NCBI GenBank assembly: GCA_001798855.1
Contig: MGQQ01000145.1
Location: 1 to 43,086, forward strand
DNA from: Deltaproteobacteria bacterium RBG_16_49_23
GTDB taxonomy: Bacteria > Desulfobacterota > BSN033 > UBA1163
Direction: 5' to 3'
DNA: 43,086 nt
A program made the translations under genes and the position numbers. The notes below the pieces were generated by a model. It saw only the letters and a program-made list of their open reading frames with translations. It made no database searches and was not told where the DNA came from. This document shows, piece after piece, positions 14,095 to 23,450 of this stretch (the stretch's first letter is position 1; each line of letters starts with the position of its first letter).

Positions 14095-15876
14095 ATGATG
14101 ATTGATTTTTTAGGAGACTGGAAGAGGACGGATTACTGCGGAAATCTCCGGAAGGAGGATGCCGGGCGGGAGGTGTTCCTTCTGGGATGGGTGCAGAGAA
14201 GGCGGGACCTGGGAGGGCTCATCTTCATCGAGGTGAGGGACCGGTATGGCATTGTGCAGGTAGTCTTCAATCCCGAATCGAATCCCGAAGCCCATGAGAA
14301 AGCTCAAGCCCTTAGAAGCGAATATGTTGTTGGAATTGAGGGAAGGGTGGTTTTAAGGCCTGAAGGGACGGCGAATCCCAAGCTGGGCACCGGCGAAGTT
14401 GAGGTGGCGGTCAAGGAGCTGAAGATCCTCAATATCTCCCGGACGCCGCCGTTTCTCATCGAGGAGGAGGAAGAGGTGGCCGAGAATACCCGGCTCAAAT
14501 ACCGGTATCTTGATTTAAGAAGGCCGGGTTTACAGAAGAATCTGATCCTCCGGCATCGGTTGGCCAGGGAGGTGAGAGATTATTTCGACCGGCTGGGTTT
14601 CCTGGAGGTCGAAACGCCGATGCTCACCAAGTCCACTCCTGAGGGAGCAAGGGATTTTCTCGTTCCAAGCCGTCTCAGCCCGGGCCATTTTTACGCACTG
14701 CCGCAATCTCCTCAACTCTTCAAGCAGATTCTCATGGTCGCCGGTTATGACCGGTATTTTCAGTTGGTGAGATGTTTCCGGGATGAAGACCTCCGCTCGG
14801 ACCGCCAGCCCGAGTTTACGCAGATCGATGTGGAGATGTCCTTTGTAACGGTTGAGGATATCCGGAAAACAATGGAAGGGCTCATGGTTCACCTCTTCAA
14901 AGAGGTCATGGGAATGGAACTGGAGACCCCTTTCCCGATTTTGAGCTACGATGAGGCGATGGACCGGTATGGTCTGGATAAGCCTGATACCCGGTTCGGG
15001 CTCGAATTGAGGGATCTTTCAAAAGTTTTGATGCATTCTACCTTCAAGGTCTTCAAAGATGCGCTCGATAAAGGGGGAATCCTCAAGGCGATCAATGTGA
15101 AGGGAGGGGCAACCTTTTCACGAAAGGAAATCGATGAGCTCACCCACTTTGTCTATGCCTATGGGGCCAGAGGTTTGATCTCGGCCAAAGTGGGCCAGGA
15201 CACCTGGCAATCCCCCATGCAGAGATTCATCACAGATGAGGAGAGAAAATCCGTGGGAAAAGTGATGGAAGCATCGGAGGGCGATCTCCTTCTCCTGATC
15301 GGAGGTCCTTCGAAGGTGGTGAATCAATCTCTGGCAAACCTCCGCCTCCATCTCGGCAAGAAATTAGGGCTCATTCCCGAAGAGGAGTACCGGTTCGTAT
15401 GGATTTTGGATTTTCCTCTCTTAGAATATGATGAGACAGAGAAGAGGTATGCGGCTGTCCATCATCCCTTCACCGCCCCCAGGGATGAGGACCTCTCAAC
15501 ATTGAAGGATCACCCGGAGGAGGTGAAGGCCAAGGCTTATGATCTTGTTTTAAACGGCTCTGAGATCGGGGGAGGAAGCATCCGGAATCATCTGAAGGAG
15601 GTGCAATCCCTCCTCTTCGAGAAGCTGGGGATGGATGAGGAGGAAGCGAGGGAGAAGTTCGGATTTCTGCTGGAGGCTCTCGAATTCGGGACCCCTCCTC
15701 ATGGAGGGATCGCTTTCGGGTTCGACCGGCTCGTCATGATCCTCAGCCATTCGGAGTCGATCCGGGATGTGATCGCCTTTCCCAAAACCCAGAAGGGAAC
15801 CTGTCTGATGACCGACGCCCCTTCGAAAGTAGATGGAAAGCAACTGGATGAGCTGTGGATTAAATTGAAGGTTTAG
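14095..15876 (+). CDS. aspS: Aspartyl-tRNA synthetase
   Basis: 593 residues, the normal bacterial size. The N-terminal OB-fold anticodon-binding domain ([20 protein letters not shown]) is followed by the class II core with motif 1 around [20 protein letters not shown], motif 2 [18 protein letters not shown] and motif 3 [13 protein letters not shown], plus the bacterial GAD insertion in the middle. It charges tRNA-Asp. Leucine follows RRD at residue 39, the residue seen in discriminating bacterial enzymes such as that of E. coli rather than histidine, weakly suggesting that tRNA-Asn is not mischarged. Two adjacent ATGs (14095, 14098) are possible starts. Confidence 0.96.
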   Translation: MMIDFLGDWKRTDYCGNLRKEDAGREVFLLGWVQRRRDLGGLIFIEVRDRYGIVQVVFNPESNPEAHEKAQALRSEYVVGIEGRVVLRPEGTANPKLGTGEVEVAVKELKILNISRTPPFLIEEEEEVAENTRLKYRYLDLRRPGLQKNLILRHRLAREVRDYFDRLGFLEVETPMLTKSTPEGARDFLVPSRLSPGHFYALPQSPQLFKQILMVAGYDRYFQLVRCFRDEDLRSDRQPEFTQIDVEMSFVTVEDIRKTMEGLMVHLFKEVMGMELETPFPILSYDEAMDRYGLDKPDTRFGLELRDLSKVLMHSTFKVFKDALDKGGILKAINVKGGATFSRKEIDELTHFVYAYGARGLISAKVGQDTWQSPMQRFITDEERKSVGKVMEASEGDLLLLIGGPSKVVNQSLANLRLHLGKKLGLIPEEEYRFVWILDFPLLEYDETEKRYAAVHHPFTAPRDEDLSTLKDHPEEVKAKAYDLVLNGSEIGGGSIRNHLKEVQSLLFEKLGMDEEEAREKFGFLLEALEFGTPPHGGIAFGFDRLVMILSHSESIRDVIAFPKTQKGTCLMTDAPSKVDGKQLDELWIKLKV

Positions 15877-16006
15877 TAACGCCTTAGCGCTTTGAAAAAA
15901 GCCATCTAATCCCCCTTCATCCCCCTTTGGTCTCCGACCCAGAGCGGTCTCTGACCCGGAGGGCAAAAGGGGGAAATATTTCTCCTCCCTTTGGAAAAGG
16001 AGGTGG

Positions 16007-16072
16007 CCTGCCTGCGCGAAGCCCCGCCTCCCAAAGCCTCGTGCGGCGGGCAGGCGCTTCGGCGAAGGCAGG
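16007..16072. repeat. 66-bp palindromic repeat, copy 2 (inverted)
   Basis: By eye this is the exact reverse complement of 3498-3563 over all 66 bases. It is preceded by a palindrome (about 15925-15973, CCCCCTTT...AAAGGGGG) and fills the gap between aspS and the next gene. Confidence 0.8.
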
Positions 16073-16139
16073 GGATGGATTTTATGAATCAGTTGTCTAT
16101 CAAAATACGGAAGATAAATCCGTAAAGAAAGGATCAAGA

Positions 16140-17954
16140 ATGGCCATTGCAAAGAAGAAAAAAGCATTTCAAAGCAAGACAGCTATTGTCCAATTTCCAC
16201 TCCTGGATATCCAGGAGCCGAATCTCTACCGGCATGTCTTTCCCTACGAGGAGGTCTGCCGGATCGAGTTCGATAACCGGTTCGTCTTCATCGATCCTCC
16301 GGAGGAGATCTTTATCACAGACACCACGTTCCGCGATGGCCAACAGGCAAGGCCCCCTTATACCGTGGAACAGATCGTTGATCTTTATGACATGCTCCAC
16401 AAACTCGGGGGCGCCAACGGCGTGATCCGCCAGTGCGAATTCTTTCTTTACAGCGAAAAGGACAAGGAGGCGTTGAGAAGATGTCAGGAAAGGAATTACC
16501 GCTACCCCGAGATCACCGGATGGATCCGCGCTGCCAAAGAAGATTTCAAGCTGGTCAAAGAGATGGGATTGAAAGAAACGGGCATCCTCACCTCGGTGTC
16601 GGATTATCATATCTTCTTAAAATTGAAGAAGAACCGGAGGGTGGTGTTGAGGGAGTATCTCTCCATTGTTTCTGCAGCCCTGGATCTGGGGATCATCCCA
16701 AGGTGCCATTTTGAGGATGTCACCCGTGCGGATATCTATGGGTTCTGTATCCCCTTTGCGCAGGATATCATGCGCCTTGCCGAGGAGGCAAAATTGCCGG
16801 TCAAGATCCGGCTCTGCGACACCCTGGGCTATGGCGTGACCTATCCGGGCGCGGCCCTCCCGCGGTGCGTGCCAAAGATCATCCGTGCCATGGTCGATGA
16901 TGCGGGAGTGCCTCCCGAATATTTGGAATGGCACGGTCATAATGATTTTTACAAGGGGCTGATCAATGCGACCACCGCCTGGCTCTATGGATGTTCGGGG
17001 GCCAATGGGACGCTCTTGGGCTTTGGAGAGAGGACGGGCAATGCGCCGATTGAAGGGCTCATCATTGAATATATCAGCCTTGTGGGTCACAACAACGGCA
17101 TTGATACCACCATGATCACAGAGATCCGAAATTATTTCGAACGGATCATCGGCGTCCACATCCCTCCCAATATGCCTTTTGTCGGAGCCGCCTTCAATGC
17201 CACCAGCGCCGGCATCCATGCCGATGGCATTTTGAAGAACGAGGAGATCTATAACATCTTCAATACCTCCAAGATTCTCAACCGGCCCATTTCGGTCTCG
17301 GTCAATGACAAATCCGGATTGGCGGGCATTGCCCAGTGGATTAACTCACATTTCTCCCTTACCGGAAAAGACCGGATCGAAAAGACCCATCCAGGGGTGG
17401 GAAAGATCAATCGCTGGGTGACGAAACAGTATGAGGAAGGAAGAACGACCGCGATCTCCGACCTGGAGATGGAGAAAGTGACACGGAAATACCTCGCCGA
17501 GATCTTCGTCTCAGAGTTTGACATGTTGAAGGCAAGGGCGCGAGAAATGGCTTACCACATCATCGAACGGGTGATTGAGGAGCCGGGAATGAAGTCCATG
17601 AATACGGAGCAGATCGAGCCCATCTTGCAATCTCTGGTGGATGAATATCCCTATTTGCAGTATGTCTATGTGGTCAATATACATGGAATAAAGGTTACAC
17701 GGACCATCTGTCAGCCCGTGGACCAGGCGAAATTCGCCAATGTCCCGGTGGGGGAGAATTACTCCGATCGCCCCTGGTTTATCAATCCGTTAAAGGACGG
17801 CAAAATTCACGTCACCGACCTCTACTCTTCAAAGCATACCGGAGCGCTCTGTATCACCCTCTCCGGACCGATTCGGGTTGAAACAGGAGAGATCAAAGGC
17901 ATCCTCGGCCTGGATATCCGGTTCGAAGACCTGACCAAGAGCGAGGAGGAGTAG
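16140..17954 (+). CDS. Re-citrate-synthase-like protein fused to a Cache sensor domain
   Basis: 604 residues from ATG 16140 (AAGGA upstream; the open frame before it crosses a repeat). Residues about 55-410 are an HMGL/isopropylmalate-synthase-type TIM barrel with TDTTFRDGQQARPPYT (60-75), CHFEDVTRADIYGF (189-202) and metal site HGHND (265-269). EWHGHNDFYKG, CDTLGYGVTYPGAALPR and AGIHADGILKNEEIYNIF are, from memory, features of the Re-citrate synthases of anaerobes (acetyl-CoA + oxaloacetate to citrate) rather than LeuA. Residues about 465-600 add a PDC/Cache-like domain (GENYSDRPWFINPLKDGKIH, then LSGPIRVETGEIKGILGLDI), normally an extracytoplasmic sensor, here without membrane anchor. It replaces the LeuA regulatory domain and is probably allosteric. 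Homocitrate or another 2-oxoacid reaction remains possible. Confidence 0.82.
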   Translation: MAIAKKKKAFQSKTAIVQFPLLDIQEPNLYRHVFPYEEVCRIEFDNRFVFIDPPEEIFITDTTFRDGQQARPPYTVEQIVDLYDMLHKLGGANGVIRQCEFFLYSEKDKEALRRCQERNYRYPEITGWIRAAKEDFKLVKEMGLKETGILTSVSDYHIFLKLKKNRRVVLREYLSIVSAALDLGIIPRCHFEDVTRADIYGFCIPFAQDIMRLAEEAKLPVKIRLCDTLGYGVTYPGAALPRCVPKIIRAMVDDAGVPPEYLEWHGHNDFYKGLINATTAWLYGCSGANGTLLGFGERTGNAPIEGLIIEYISLVGHNNGIDTTMITEIRNYFERIIGVHIPPNMPFVGAAFNATSAGIHADGILKNEEIYNIFNTSKILNRPISVSVNDKSGLAGIAQWINSHFSLTGKDRIEKTHPGVGKINRWVTKQYEEGRTTAISDLEMEKVTRKYLAEIFVSEFDMLKARAREMAYHIIERVIEEPGMKSMNTEQIEPILQSLVDEYPYLQYVYVVNIHGIKVTRTICQPVDQAKFANVPVGENYSDRPWFINPLKDGKIHVTDLYSSKHTGALCITLSGPIRVETGEIKGILGLDIRFEDLTKSEEE

Positions 17955-17970
17955 GAGAAAGAATTTGTCA

Positions 17971-17999
17971 TTGACAAGAAGGAAGTTAATTGGTAAAAG
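17971..17999 (+). promoter_or_regulatory. Possible promoter for the TRAP operon
   Basis: TTGACA (17971-17976), 17-nt spacer, TAAAAG (17994-17999). The -35 is perfect and the -10 poor. Confidence 0.4.
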
Positions 18000-18033
18000 A
18001 GGGAGCAATTAAATCAAAAAGGAGGAAGAAGCG

Positions 18034-19017
18034 ATGAGAAGAGTTTGGGTCATATTAAGCGTTGTATTACTTATTCTTTTCTTCACCCTGGCTACAAGCG
18101 AAGCGCAGGTGAAGCCGGGTTGGCCGAAGTCCGTAACCATTGGGGCCGCGCCGGTGGGCGGTGTCTATTTCACCTGGATGGGAGGATTTGCCAAATTACT
18201 GCATGATAAGATGGGGATTCCCGGCAATGTTGAGACAACCGGAGGCCCGGTGCATAATACCCAGTTGGTCGATGCCAAACAACTTGATTTCGGGGGAGTG
18301 ACCGCGGCTCCTGTCTGGGAAGGATGGACCGGAGAGGGCTGGGCCAAAGGAAAGAAACATCAGAACACGAGAGTGATCTTTCCTATGTATGCCACCTATT
18401 TTCAGATGTATGCCCTGAAAAAGACCGGAATTAAAACGATCCACGATCTTAACGGGAAAAGCATAGGAGTCGGTCCTGTAGGCGGGACCCCCGCCACTTA
18501 CTGGCCAAAAATTCTTGAGGCGGCAGGGGTGAAACCCGGCCGAATTACCAATGCGGGGTCATCCGATCTCAACTCCCAGCTCAAGGACGGGATGCTTGAT
18601 GCCAACGGGCAGTCTGTGGGACTTCCCTGGGGGCTCATCAATGAAGTGGAGACGACCCATGATGTCAACGTCATCGGCGTTCCAAAGGCCGACGCCGAAA
18701 AGTTTATCGCCAAATATCCCCTCTTTGCTCCCGGCGTGATTCCGAAGGGATACTATAAAAGCAATAAGGATTACGATGTGGAGACGATTACGGTCTGGAA
18801 CTTTATGATCACCCATAAAGATGTTCCAGGGGATTTTGTATACGAAGTGGTCAAGAAGACTTTTGAAAATGTGGATATCCTTATCACGACCCATGCATCG
18901 GCAAAGGAAACAAAACCAGAGCCCGTCATTTTCAGTCCTATTCCCCTCCATCCAGGAGCAATAAGGTATTATAAAGAAAAGGGCATCAAGATTCCGGATA
19001 AATTGATCCCGCAATAG
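18034..19017 (+). CDS. TAXI-family TRAP transporter solute-binding protein
   Basis: 327 residues; AGGAGG is 9 nt upstream of the ATG. A signal peptide covers about 1-25 (ILSVVLLILFFTLATSEA). The mature domain has TAXI hallmarks: VTIGAAPVGGVYFTWMGGFA, ETTGGPVHNTQLVDAKQLDFGG split over two strands, LNGKSIGVGPVGGTPATYWP and VGLPWGLINEV. TAXI proteins bind small carboxylates such as glutamate or C4 acids in the periplasm and hand them to a DctQM-type permease, which is encoded next. A hairpin with T8 after the stop probably lets the binding protein be made in excess of the permease. Confidence 0.93.
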   Translation: MRRVWVILSVVLLILFFTLATSEAQVKPGWPKSVTIGAAPVGGVYFTWMGGFAKLLHDKMGIPGNVETTGGPVHNTQLVDAKQLDFGGVTAAPVWEGWTGEGWAKGKKHQNTRVIFPMYATYFQMYALKKTGIKTIHDLNGKSIGVGPVGGTPATYWPKILEAAGVKPGRITNAGSSDLNSQLKDGMLDANGQSVGLPWGLINEVETTHDVNVIGVPKADAEKFIAKYPLFAPGVIPKGYYKSNKDYDVETITVWNFMITHKDVPGDFVYEVVKKTFENVDILITTHASAKETKPEPVIFSPIPLHPGAIRYYKEKGIKIPDKLIPQ

Positions 19018-19059
19018 AATCGATGAATGATCTCAAGGTTCTTTGAATCAAGAGAATGT

Positions 19060-19100
19060 GCGGATGAGCCATGCCTCTCATGGCCATTCGCATTTTTTTT
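19060..19100 (+). terminator. Intra-operon terminator or attenuator
   Basis: The arm GCGGATGAGCCATG (19060-19073) pairs with CATGGCCATTCGC (19079-19091) with one bulge, followed by T8 (19093-19100). It lies between the binding protein and permease genes. Confidence 0.7.
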
Positions 19101-19193
19101 AAAGGGTCTTATGATTCTGTGAGAGGGCGGACAACACACTTCAGGCGAGGCGCTCTTTATCGCTGAGGGGAAGGGGAAAAAAGGAGGAGAAAG

Positions 19194-21137
19194 ATGGTAG
19201 AGGAAAAAGTAGTGGATATCAAAGAGGTTGCGCATAAACTGGAAGAGATGCATATCAAAGATATCGAAGTCTCGGGTGGAAGGGAACTGACAGGCATTGT
19301 CTTCAAGGCAGTCTTTGTGATCGGACTTGTCATGAGTCTCTTTCACATCTATGTCTTGACCATTCGGGCCATCGACCCCTGGTATTTCAGGACAATGCAT
19401 GTCGTCTTTGCAGGAGTTTTAATCTTCGCTGTAATCCCTGGATGGAAGAACTCACCCCAAGATCGTCTTCATTTAATCGATTATCTTTTCATTCTATTAA
19501 CCGTGGCTCCTGCCGCCTATATCTTTATTGTATTTGATGAGTGGATCTATCGAGTGGGTGTGGTTCCAAATACTCTGGACTTCATCTTCTCCACCATCTT
19601 TGTCATTACGGTAGTGGAAATGGCACGGCGGGCCACAGGTTTGCCCCTGGCTATCCTCTCAGGGATTTTCATTCTTTATGGTTACTTTGGCAATTATATG
19701 CCAGGCCTCTTTTACCACAAAGGATATTCATGGCCCAGAATGATGACCTACCTCTTCAGTCTGGATGGGATATTGAGCCTTCCTATTTTAGCCTCTGCCC
19801 ACTATATCTTCCTTTTCGTCCTCTTCGGAGCCTTCGTAGAGGCATCCGGAGCAGGTAAGTTTTTTGTCGATTTTGCACGTTGCGCAGCAGGCCGTTTGAG
19901 AGGAGGCCCTGCAAAGGTCTCCATCATTTCAAGCGCCATCATTGGAACAGCCTCAGGATCTTCCGTGGCCAATGTCGTCGTGGACGGAGTCTTCAACATA
20001 CCCTTGATGAAGGCCAGTGGATTTAGGGCTACCGCAGCCGGAGCCATAGAGGCGATGAACTCCACAGGGGGACAGATCATGCCACCCGTCATGGGCGCTG
20101 GCGCATTTCTCATGGCAGAGATTTTGGGGATTCCTTACTCTAAAGTTGCCTTAGCAGCAGTAATCCCGGCACTGCTGTATTACACCTCTGCCTACTGGAT
20201 GATCGACTTTTACTCGGCTTCTTCTGGATTGAGGGGGATGACAAGGGAAGAACTGCCTATTTTCAAAAAGATCATGGTAGAAAAGGGATACCTTCTCGTT
20301 CCCATCGTTGTTCTCCTGTTTTCATTGATGGTGTTGTTCTATTCTCCTTATCGGTCTGCAATGTATGCGATCATCTCTCTCATTATCGTGAGTTGGATAA
20401 GCAAGGCTAGTAGAATGGGATTTCGAAGTGTTATTGAAACCCTTGCCAAAGGAGCAAGAGGGTCGATTGAAATAGCCGCCACCTGTGCTGCAGCGGGGAT
20501 TATCGTCGGCGTCCTTACACAAACTGGATTAGGAATGAAGTTTGCGATGATCATTATCAACTACTCAGGAGGAAGCCTTCTTCTTGCCCTATTCTTCACC
20601 ATGCTGATTGCCATTATTCTTGGCATGGGAATGCCCACCACGGCGGCTTATGCTATATCGGCCTCGGTTTTGGCCCCTGCATTGATTCAGCTTAAAGTTC
20701 CGGCCATTGCTGCTCATCTTTTCATCTTCTATTTTGCCTGTCTTTCTGCGCTGACTCCTCCTGTGGCTTTAGCCGCCTTTGCGGCGGCCGCCATTGCCAA
20801 TGCAAAGACCTGGAATGTAGGATGGTTAGGAATGAAATTTGCGTTGGCTGGATTTCTTATCCCTTATATGTTTGTTTATGGGCCTGCAATGGTCCTTGTG
20901 GGAAGTCCGACAGAGATTACCTTTGTCATTATTACAGGTCTTTTAGGGACTATGGCGCTGGGAGCTGCGGTCCAGGGGTGGTTATTGAAAAAGGCGGGAT
21001 GGATAGAGCGGCTCATCCTGCTGATAGGGGCCCTATGCCTGATCAAACCGGGCTGGGTCACAGACCTCATCGGCTTCGGGTTGCTCATCATTGTTGCCGG
21101 TTATCAATACACAAAATACAAGAAAAGTATTATTTGA
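19194..21137 (+). CDS. TRAP transporter fused permease (DctQM type)
   Basis: 647 residues; GGAGGAGAAAG precedes ATG 19194. After a charged N-terminus (1-40) come about four DctQ-like membrane helices (45-150), then the large DctM domain with GAFVEASGAGKFFVDFARCA, SSAIIGTASGSSVANVV, AIEAMNSTGGQIMPPVMGAG and GMGMPTTAAYAISAS, typical of fused permeases that work with TAXI binding proteins. It imports the bound carboxylate using a sodium or proton gradient. The last codons run into the MITE-like element starting at 21134: the TGA stop (21135-21137) lies inside the repeat arm, so the original C-terminus may have been altered. Confidence 0.93.
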   Translation: MVEEKVVDIKEVAHKLEEMHIKDIEVSGGRELTGIVFKAVFVIGLVMSLFHIYVLTIRAIDPWYFRTMHVVFAGVLIFAVIPGWKNSPQDRLHLIDYLFILLTVAPAAYIFIVFDEWIYRVGVVPNTLDFIFSTIFVITVVEMARRATGLPLAILSGIFILYGYFGNYMPGLFYHKGYSWPRMMTYLFSLDGILSLPILASAHYIFLFVLFGAFVEASGAGKFFVDFARCAAGRLRGGPAKVSIISSAIIGTASGSSVANVVVDGVFNIPLMKASGFRATAAGAIEAMNSTGGQIMPPVMGAGAFLMAEILGIPYSKVALAAVIPALLYYTSAYWMIDFYSASSGLRGMTREELPIFKKIMVEKGYLLVPIVVLLFSLMVLFYSPYRSAMYAIISLIIVSWISKASRMGFRSVIETLAKGARGSIEIAATCAAAGIIVGVLTQTGLGMKFAMIIINYSGGSLLLALFFTMLIAIILGMGMPTTAAYAISASVLAPALIQLKVPAIAAHLFIFYFACLSALTPPVALAAFAAAAIANAKTWNVGWLGMKFALAGFLIPYMFVYGPAMVLVGSPTEITFVIITGLLGTMALGAAVQGWLLKKAGWIERLILLIGALCLIKPGWVTDLIGFGLLIIVAGYQYTKYKKSII

Positions 21138-21281
21138 TGGTCTCGTAAAAAGTCGAAAAAGGCTGATCACCGTCATTCCGGCGAAAGCCGGAATCCATCG
21201 ATCTCAGGTAGTTATGAAGGCACTGGACACCGGTTTTTCCCGCGTCTCGCGGGATGAGACGACTTTTTACGAAACCATCTT
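21134..21281. repeat. MITE-like element, copy B
   Basis: Inverted termini 21134-21153 and 21262-21281 share the GATGG...CGTAAAAAGT arm of copy A at 973. Internal palindromes are GTCATTCCGGCGAAAGCCGGAAT and TCCCGCGTCTCGCGGGA split across the unit. It provides the stop codon of the permease gene. Confidence 0.75.
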
Positions 21282-21375
21282 ATTTAAAACCCGATAGAAG
21301 GATTTCTGAAGATGAACCCGAGATTCGAAAGGGCAGGTTTCCAGCCTGTCCATTTGCGTTTTAAGGAGGTAAGTA

Positions 21376-22956
21376 TTGATTCTTACAGAGACTCTGAAAA
21401 AAGCATCCAAACTCTTTTCCGGGAAGCCAGCCATTGTCTGCGGAGGAAGGCGGTGGACCTACCGGGAATTCGATGAACGGGTTAAACGGTTTGCTCAATC
21501 TCTCAAAGCCTTTGGAGTGGGCAAGGATGATAAGGCGGCCATCCTTCATCCCAACTGCCACTATTTTTTAGAAGCCTATTACGGGATTGCTCAGATCGGA
21601 GCCACATCGGTCCCCATCAACACCAGGCTTTCTCCCGGAGAGATCGCTTTTATCCTGCAGGACTCTGAATCAAAAGTCTTGATCTCGGATCCGATGTTCC
21701 AAAAGCAGGTCGATCCGATCAGAGGGAAGATCCCGGAAATTAAAAAGATTCTGTGGACAGGGGATGGGATTCCAGGACGGGAAGAGCGTGATCTCAATTA
21801 TGAGAAAGCCCTCGAACAGGGAGATCCGGACGCTACTCCGGAGACGCCTGTCACGGGAGAGGACATTGCCCAGATTTATTACACAAGCGGGACCACGGGA
21901 CGGCCCAAGGGCGTGATGCTTTCGCATAAGAATGTGACGACCCATGCCCTGGGGACGATTGCAGAAATCCATCTCACGGATCAGGATGTCTGGATTCATG
22001 TGGCGCCGCTCTTCCATCTTGCCGATGCCTGGGCGACGTGGGCGATCACCTGGGTGGGCGGAACGCATGTTCTGGTCAGGGAGTTTGATGCAAAGACAGT
22101 TTTAGAGACGATTGAAAAAGAGAGAGTGACCCTTACCAATCTTATTCCCACCATGCTCAACCTCATGGTCAACTCTCCGGATGTTGGTAAATACGACTAT
22201 TCAAGCCTCAGAGTCCTGCTCAGCGGGGGAGCGCCCATTGCGCCTGAAGTCGTCAGGAAGATTGTCGAAACCTTCAAATGCAATTATATTCAGACCTATG
22301 GGATGACCGAGACGAGTCCCTATCTGACACTCTCCATCTTAAAGGACCATTTGAAAAGATTGCCTGACAGAGAGCAGCTTCAGTTCAAGTCGAAGACGGG
22401 AAGGGAGTTCATCGGCGTCGAGCTGAAAGTGGTGAATGACCGGGGAGAAGAGATCAAGAAAGATGAAAAAGAGGTCGGTGAGATCATCGTCAGAGGAGAT
22501 ATTGTGACAAAGGGCTACTGGAAGCTTCCGGAAGAGACGGCAAAATCGATCAGAGAGGGCTGGCTCTATACGGGCGACATGGCCGTTATGGATGAAGAAG
22601 GATACGTGACCATTGTCGATCGAAAGAAAGATATGATCCTCACCGGCGGGGAAAATGTCTATTCGACTGAGGTGGAGAACGTGCTCTATATGCATCCTGC
22701 CATATTAGAATGTGCGGTCGTTGGAGTGCCCGATGAGAAATGGGGTGAGGCGGTCAAAGGTATTGTTGTTTTGAAGCAGGGACAGATAGCTACAGAGCAG
22801 GAGATCATCCGGTTCTGCAAAGAAAAAATCGCCCATTACAAGGCCCCCAAATCAATCGACTTCATCGACGCCCTTCCAAGAACCGGCTCCGGGAAGATCC
22901 AGAAGAAGGGGTTGAGGGACCGGTACTGGGAAGGCTACGAAAAGAAGGTCCATTAA
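21376..22956 (+). CDS. Acyl-CoA ligase (AMP-forming)
   Basis: 526 residues from a TTG at 21376, fixed by a near-perfect AAGGAGGT at 21363-21370 with 5-nt spacing; no ATG lies nearby. ANL-superfamily motifs are in order: YYTSGTTGRPKGVMLSHKN (about 168-186), YGMTETSP, GWLYTGDMAVMDEEGY, DRKKDMILTGGENVYSTEVE and the catalytic lysine in PRTGSGKIQKKGLRDRYW. It adenylates a carboxylic acid and forms its CoA thioester; substrate (medium-chain, long-chain or aromatic acid) is not resolvable. Its place downstream of a TRAP carboxylate importer suggests activation of an imported acid. Confidence 0.9.
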   Translation: MILTETLKKASKLFSGKPAIVCGGRRWTYREFDERVKRFAQSLKAFGVGKDDKAAILHPNCHYFLEAYYGIAQIGATSVPINTRLSPGEIAFILQDSESKVLISDPMFQKQVDPIRGKIPEIKKILWTGDGIPGREERDLNYEKALEQGDPDATPETPVTGEDIAQIYYTSGTTGRPKGVMLSHKNVTTHALGTIAEIHLTDQDVWIHVAPLFHLADAWATWAITWVGGTHVLVREFDAKTVLETIEKERVTLTNLIPTMLNLMVNSPDVGKYDYSSLRVLLSGGAPIAPEVVRKIVETFKCNYIQTYGMTETSPYLTLSILKDHLKRLPDREQLQFKSKTGREFIGVELKVVNDRGEEIKKDEKEVGEIIVRGDIVTKGYWKLPEETAKSIREGWLYTGDMAVMDEEGYVTIVDRKKDMILTGGENVYSTEVENVLYMHPAILECAVVGVPDEKWGEAVKGIVVLKQGQIATEQEIIRFCKEKIAHYKAPKSIDFIDALPRTGSGKIQKKGLRDRYWEGYEKKVH

Positions 22957-23100
22957 CCTCAAAAAATCAATTCTAAATTCCAAAACCCAAATGTCAGATT
23001 AATGACTAAATTAAAGCAAAGGTTCAGGTTTAGGCAAAGGTTTAGAATTTAATTTTTTAAACCTTAACCTCAAACTCAGCCTCAGCCTTTATTTACAGCG
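22957..23100. other. Low-complexity spacer
   Basis: Contains AT-rich direct repeats (AAAGGTT and CTCAACCTCAG-like units) and no gene or clear terminator. Confidence 0.4.
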
Positions 23101-23450
23101 ATGGCATACACACCTGAGCTAAAACAACTGATCCGGAAAGTGGAACAGACCCGGCCTCTCAGATTGGCTAAGAGGGGAGAGGACTGGGAATTTCCGAGGA
23201 TGAGCCTCGCCGAAAAAGAGGAACGGCTGAAGAGGTTTCACCCTTCCTATAAAGAGGGCTCATTGCAGGAACTGAAGGTCGGTCCGAGCAAGGGCTATCG
23301 TCTGCCTCCTGAGTTTTGTAGCATTCTGGAGTCCTGGAGCCGGATCGATCCGGATCGGATCGATCTTTCGCAGGTCGCTTACGTAACCGATGTCCTGATC
23401 ATCGGAGGAGGGGGAGCAGGGACAGCAGTAGCGCTTCTCGCTCTCCAAAG
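23101..23450 (+). pseudogene. Flavoprotein N-terminus, cut by an IS66-type element
   Basis: About 115 residues of a FAD-dependent oxidoreductase of the succinate dehydrogenase / fumarate reductase / APS reductase flavoprotein superfamily. After a conserved N-terminal extension (RKVEQTRPLRL, EFPRMSLAEKEERLKRFHP, ELKVGPSKG, DPDRIDLS) comes the ADP-binding strand TDVLIIGGGGAGTAVALLAL (residues 96-115). The frame then continues, without a stop, into transposase sequence. No flavoprotein sequence is recognisable after the element, so the 3' part (about 80 percent of a normal gene) is deleted or lies elsewhere. Confidence 0.75.

Noticed and set aside
16617-17219. 200-residue minus-strand open frame
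   Set aside because: Antisense to the conserved TIM-barrel of the synthase; no independent support.
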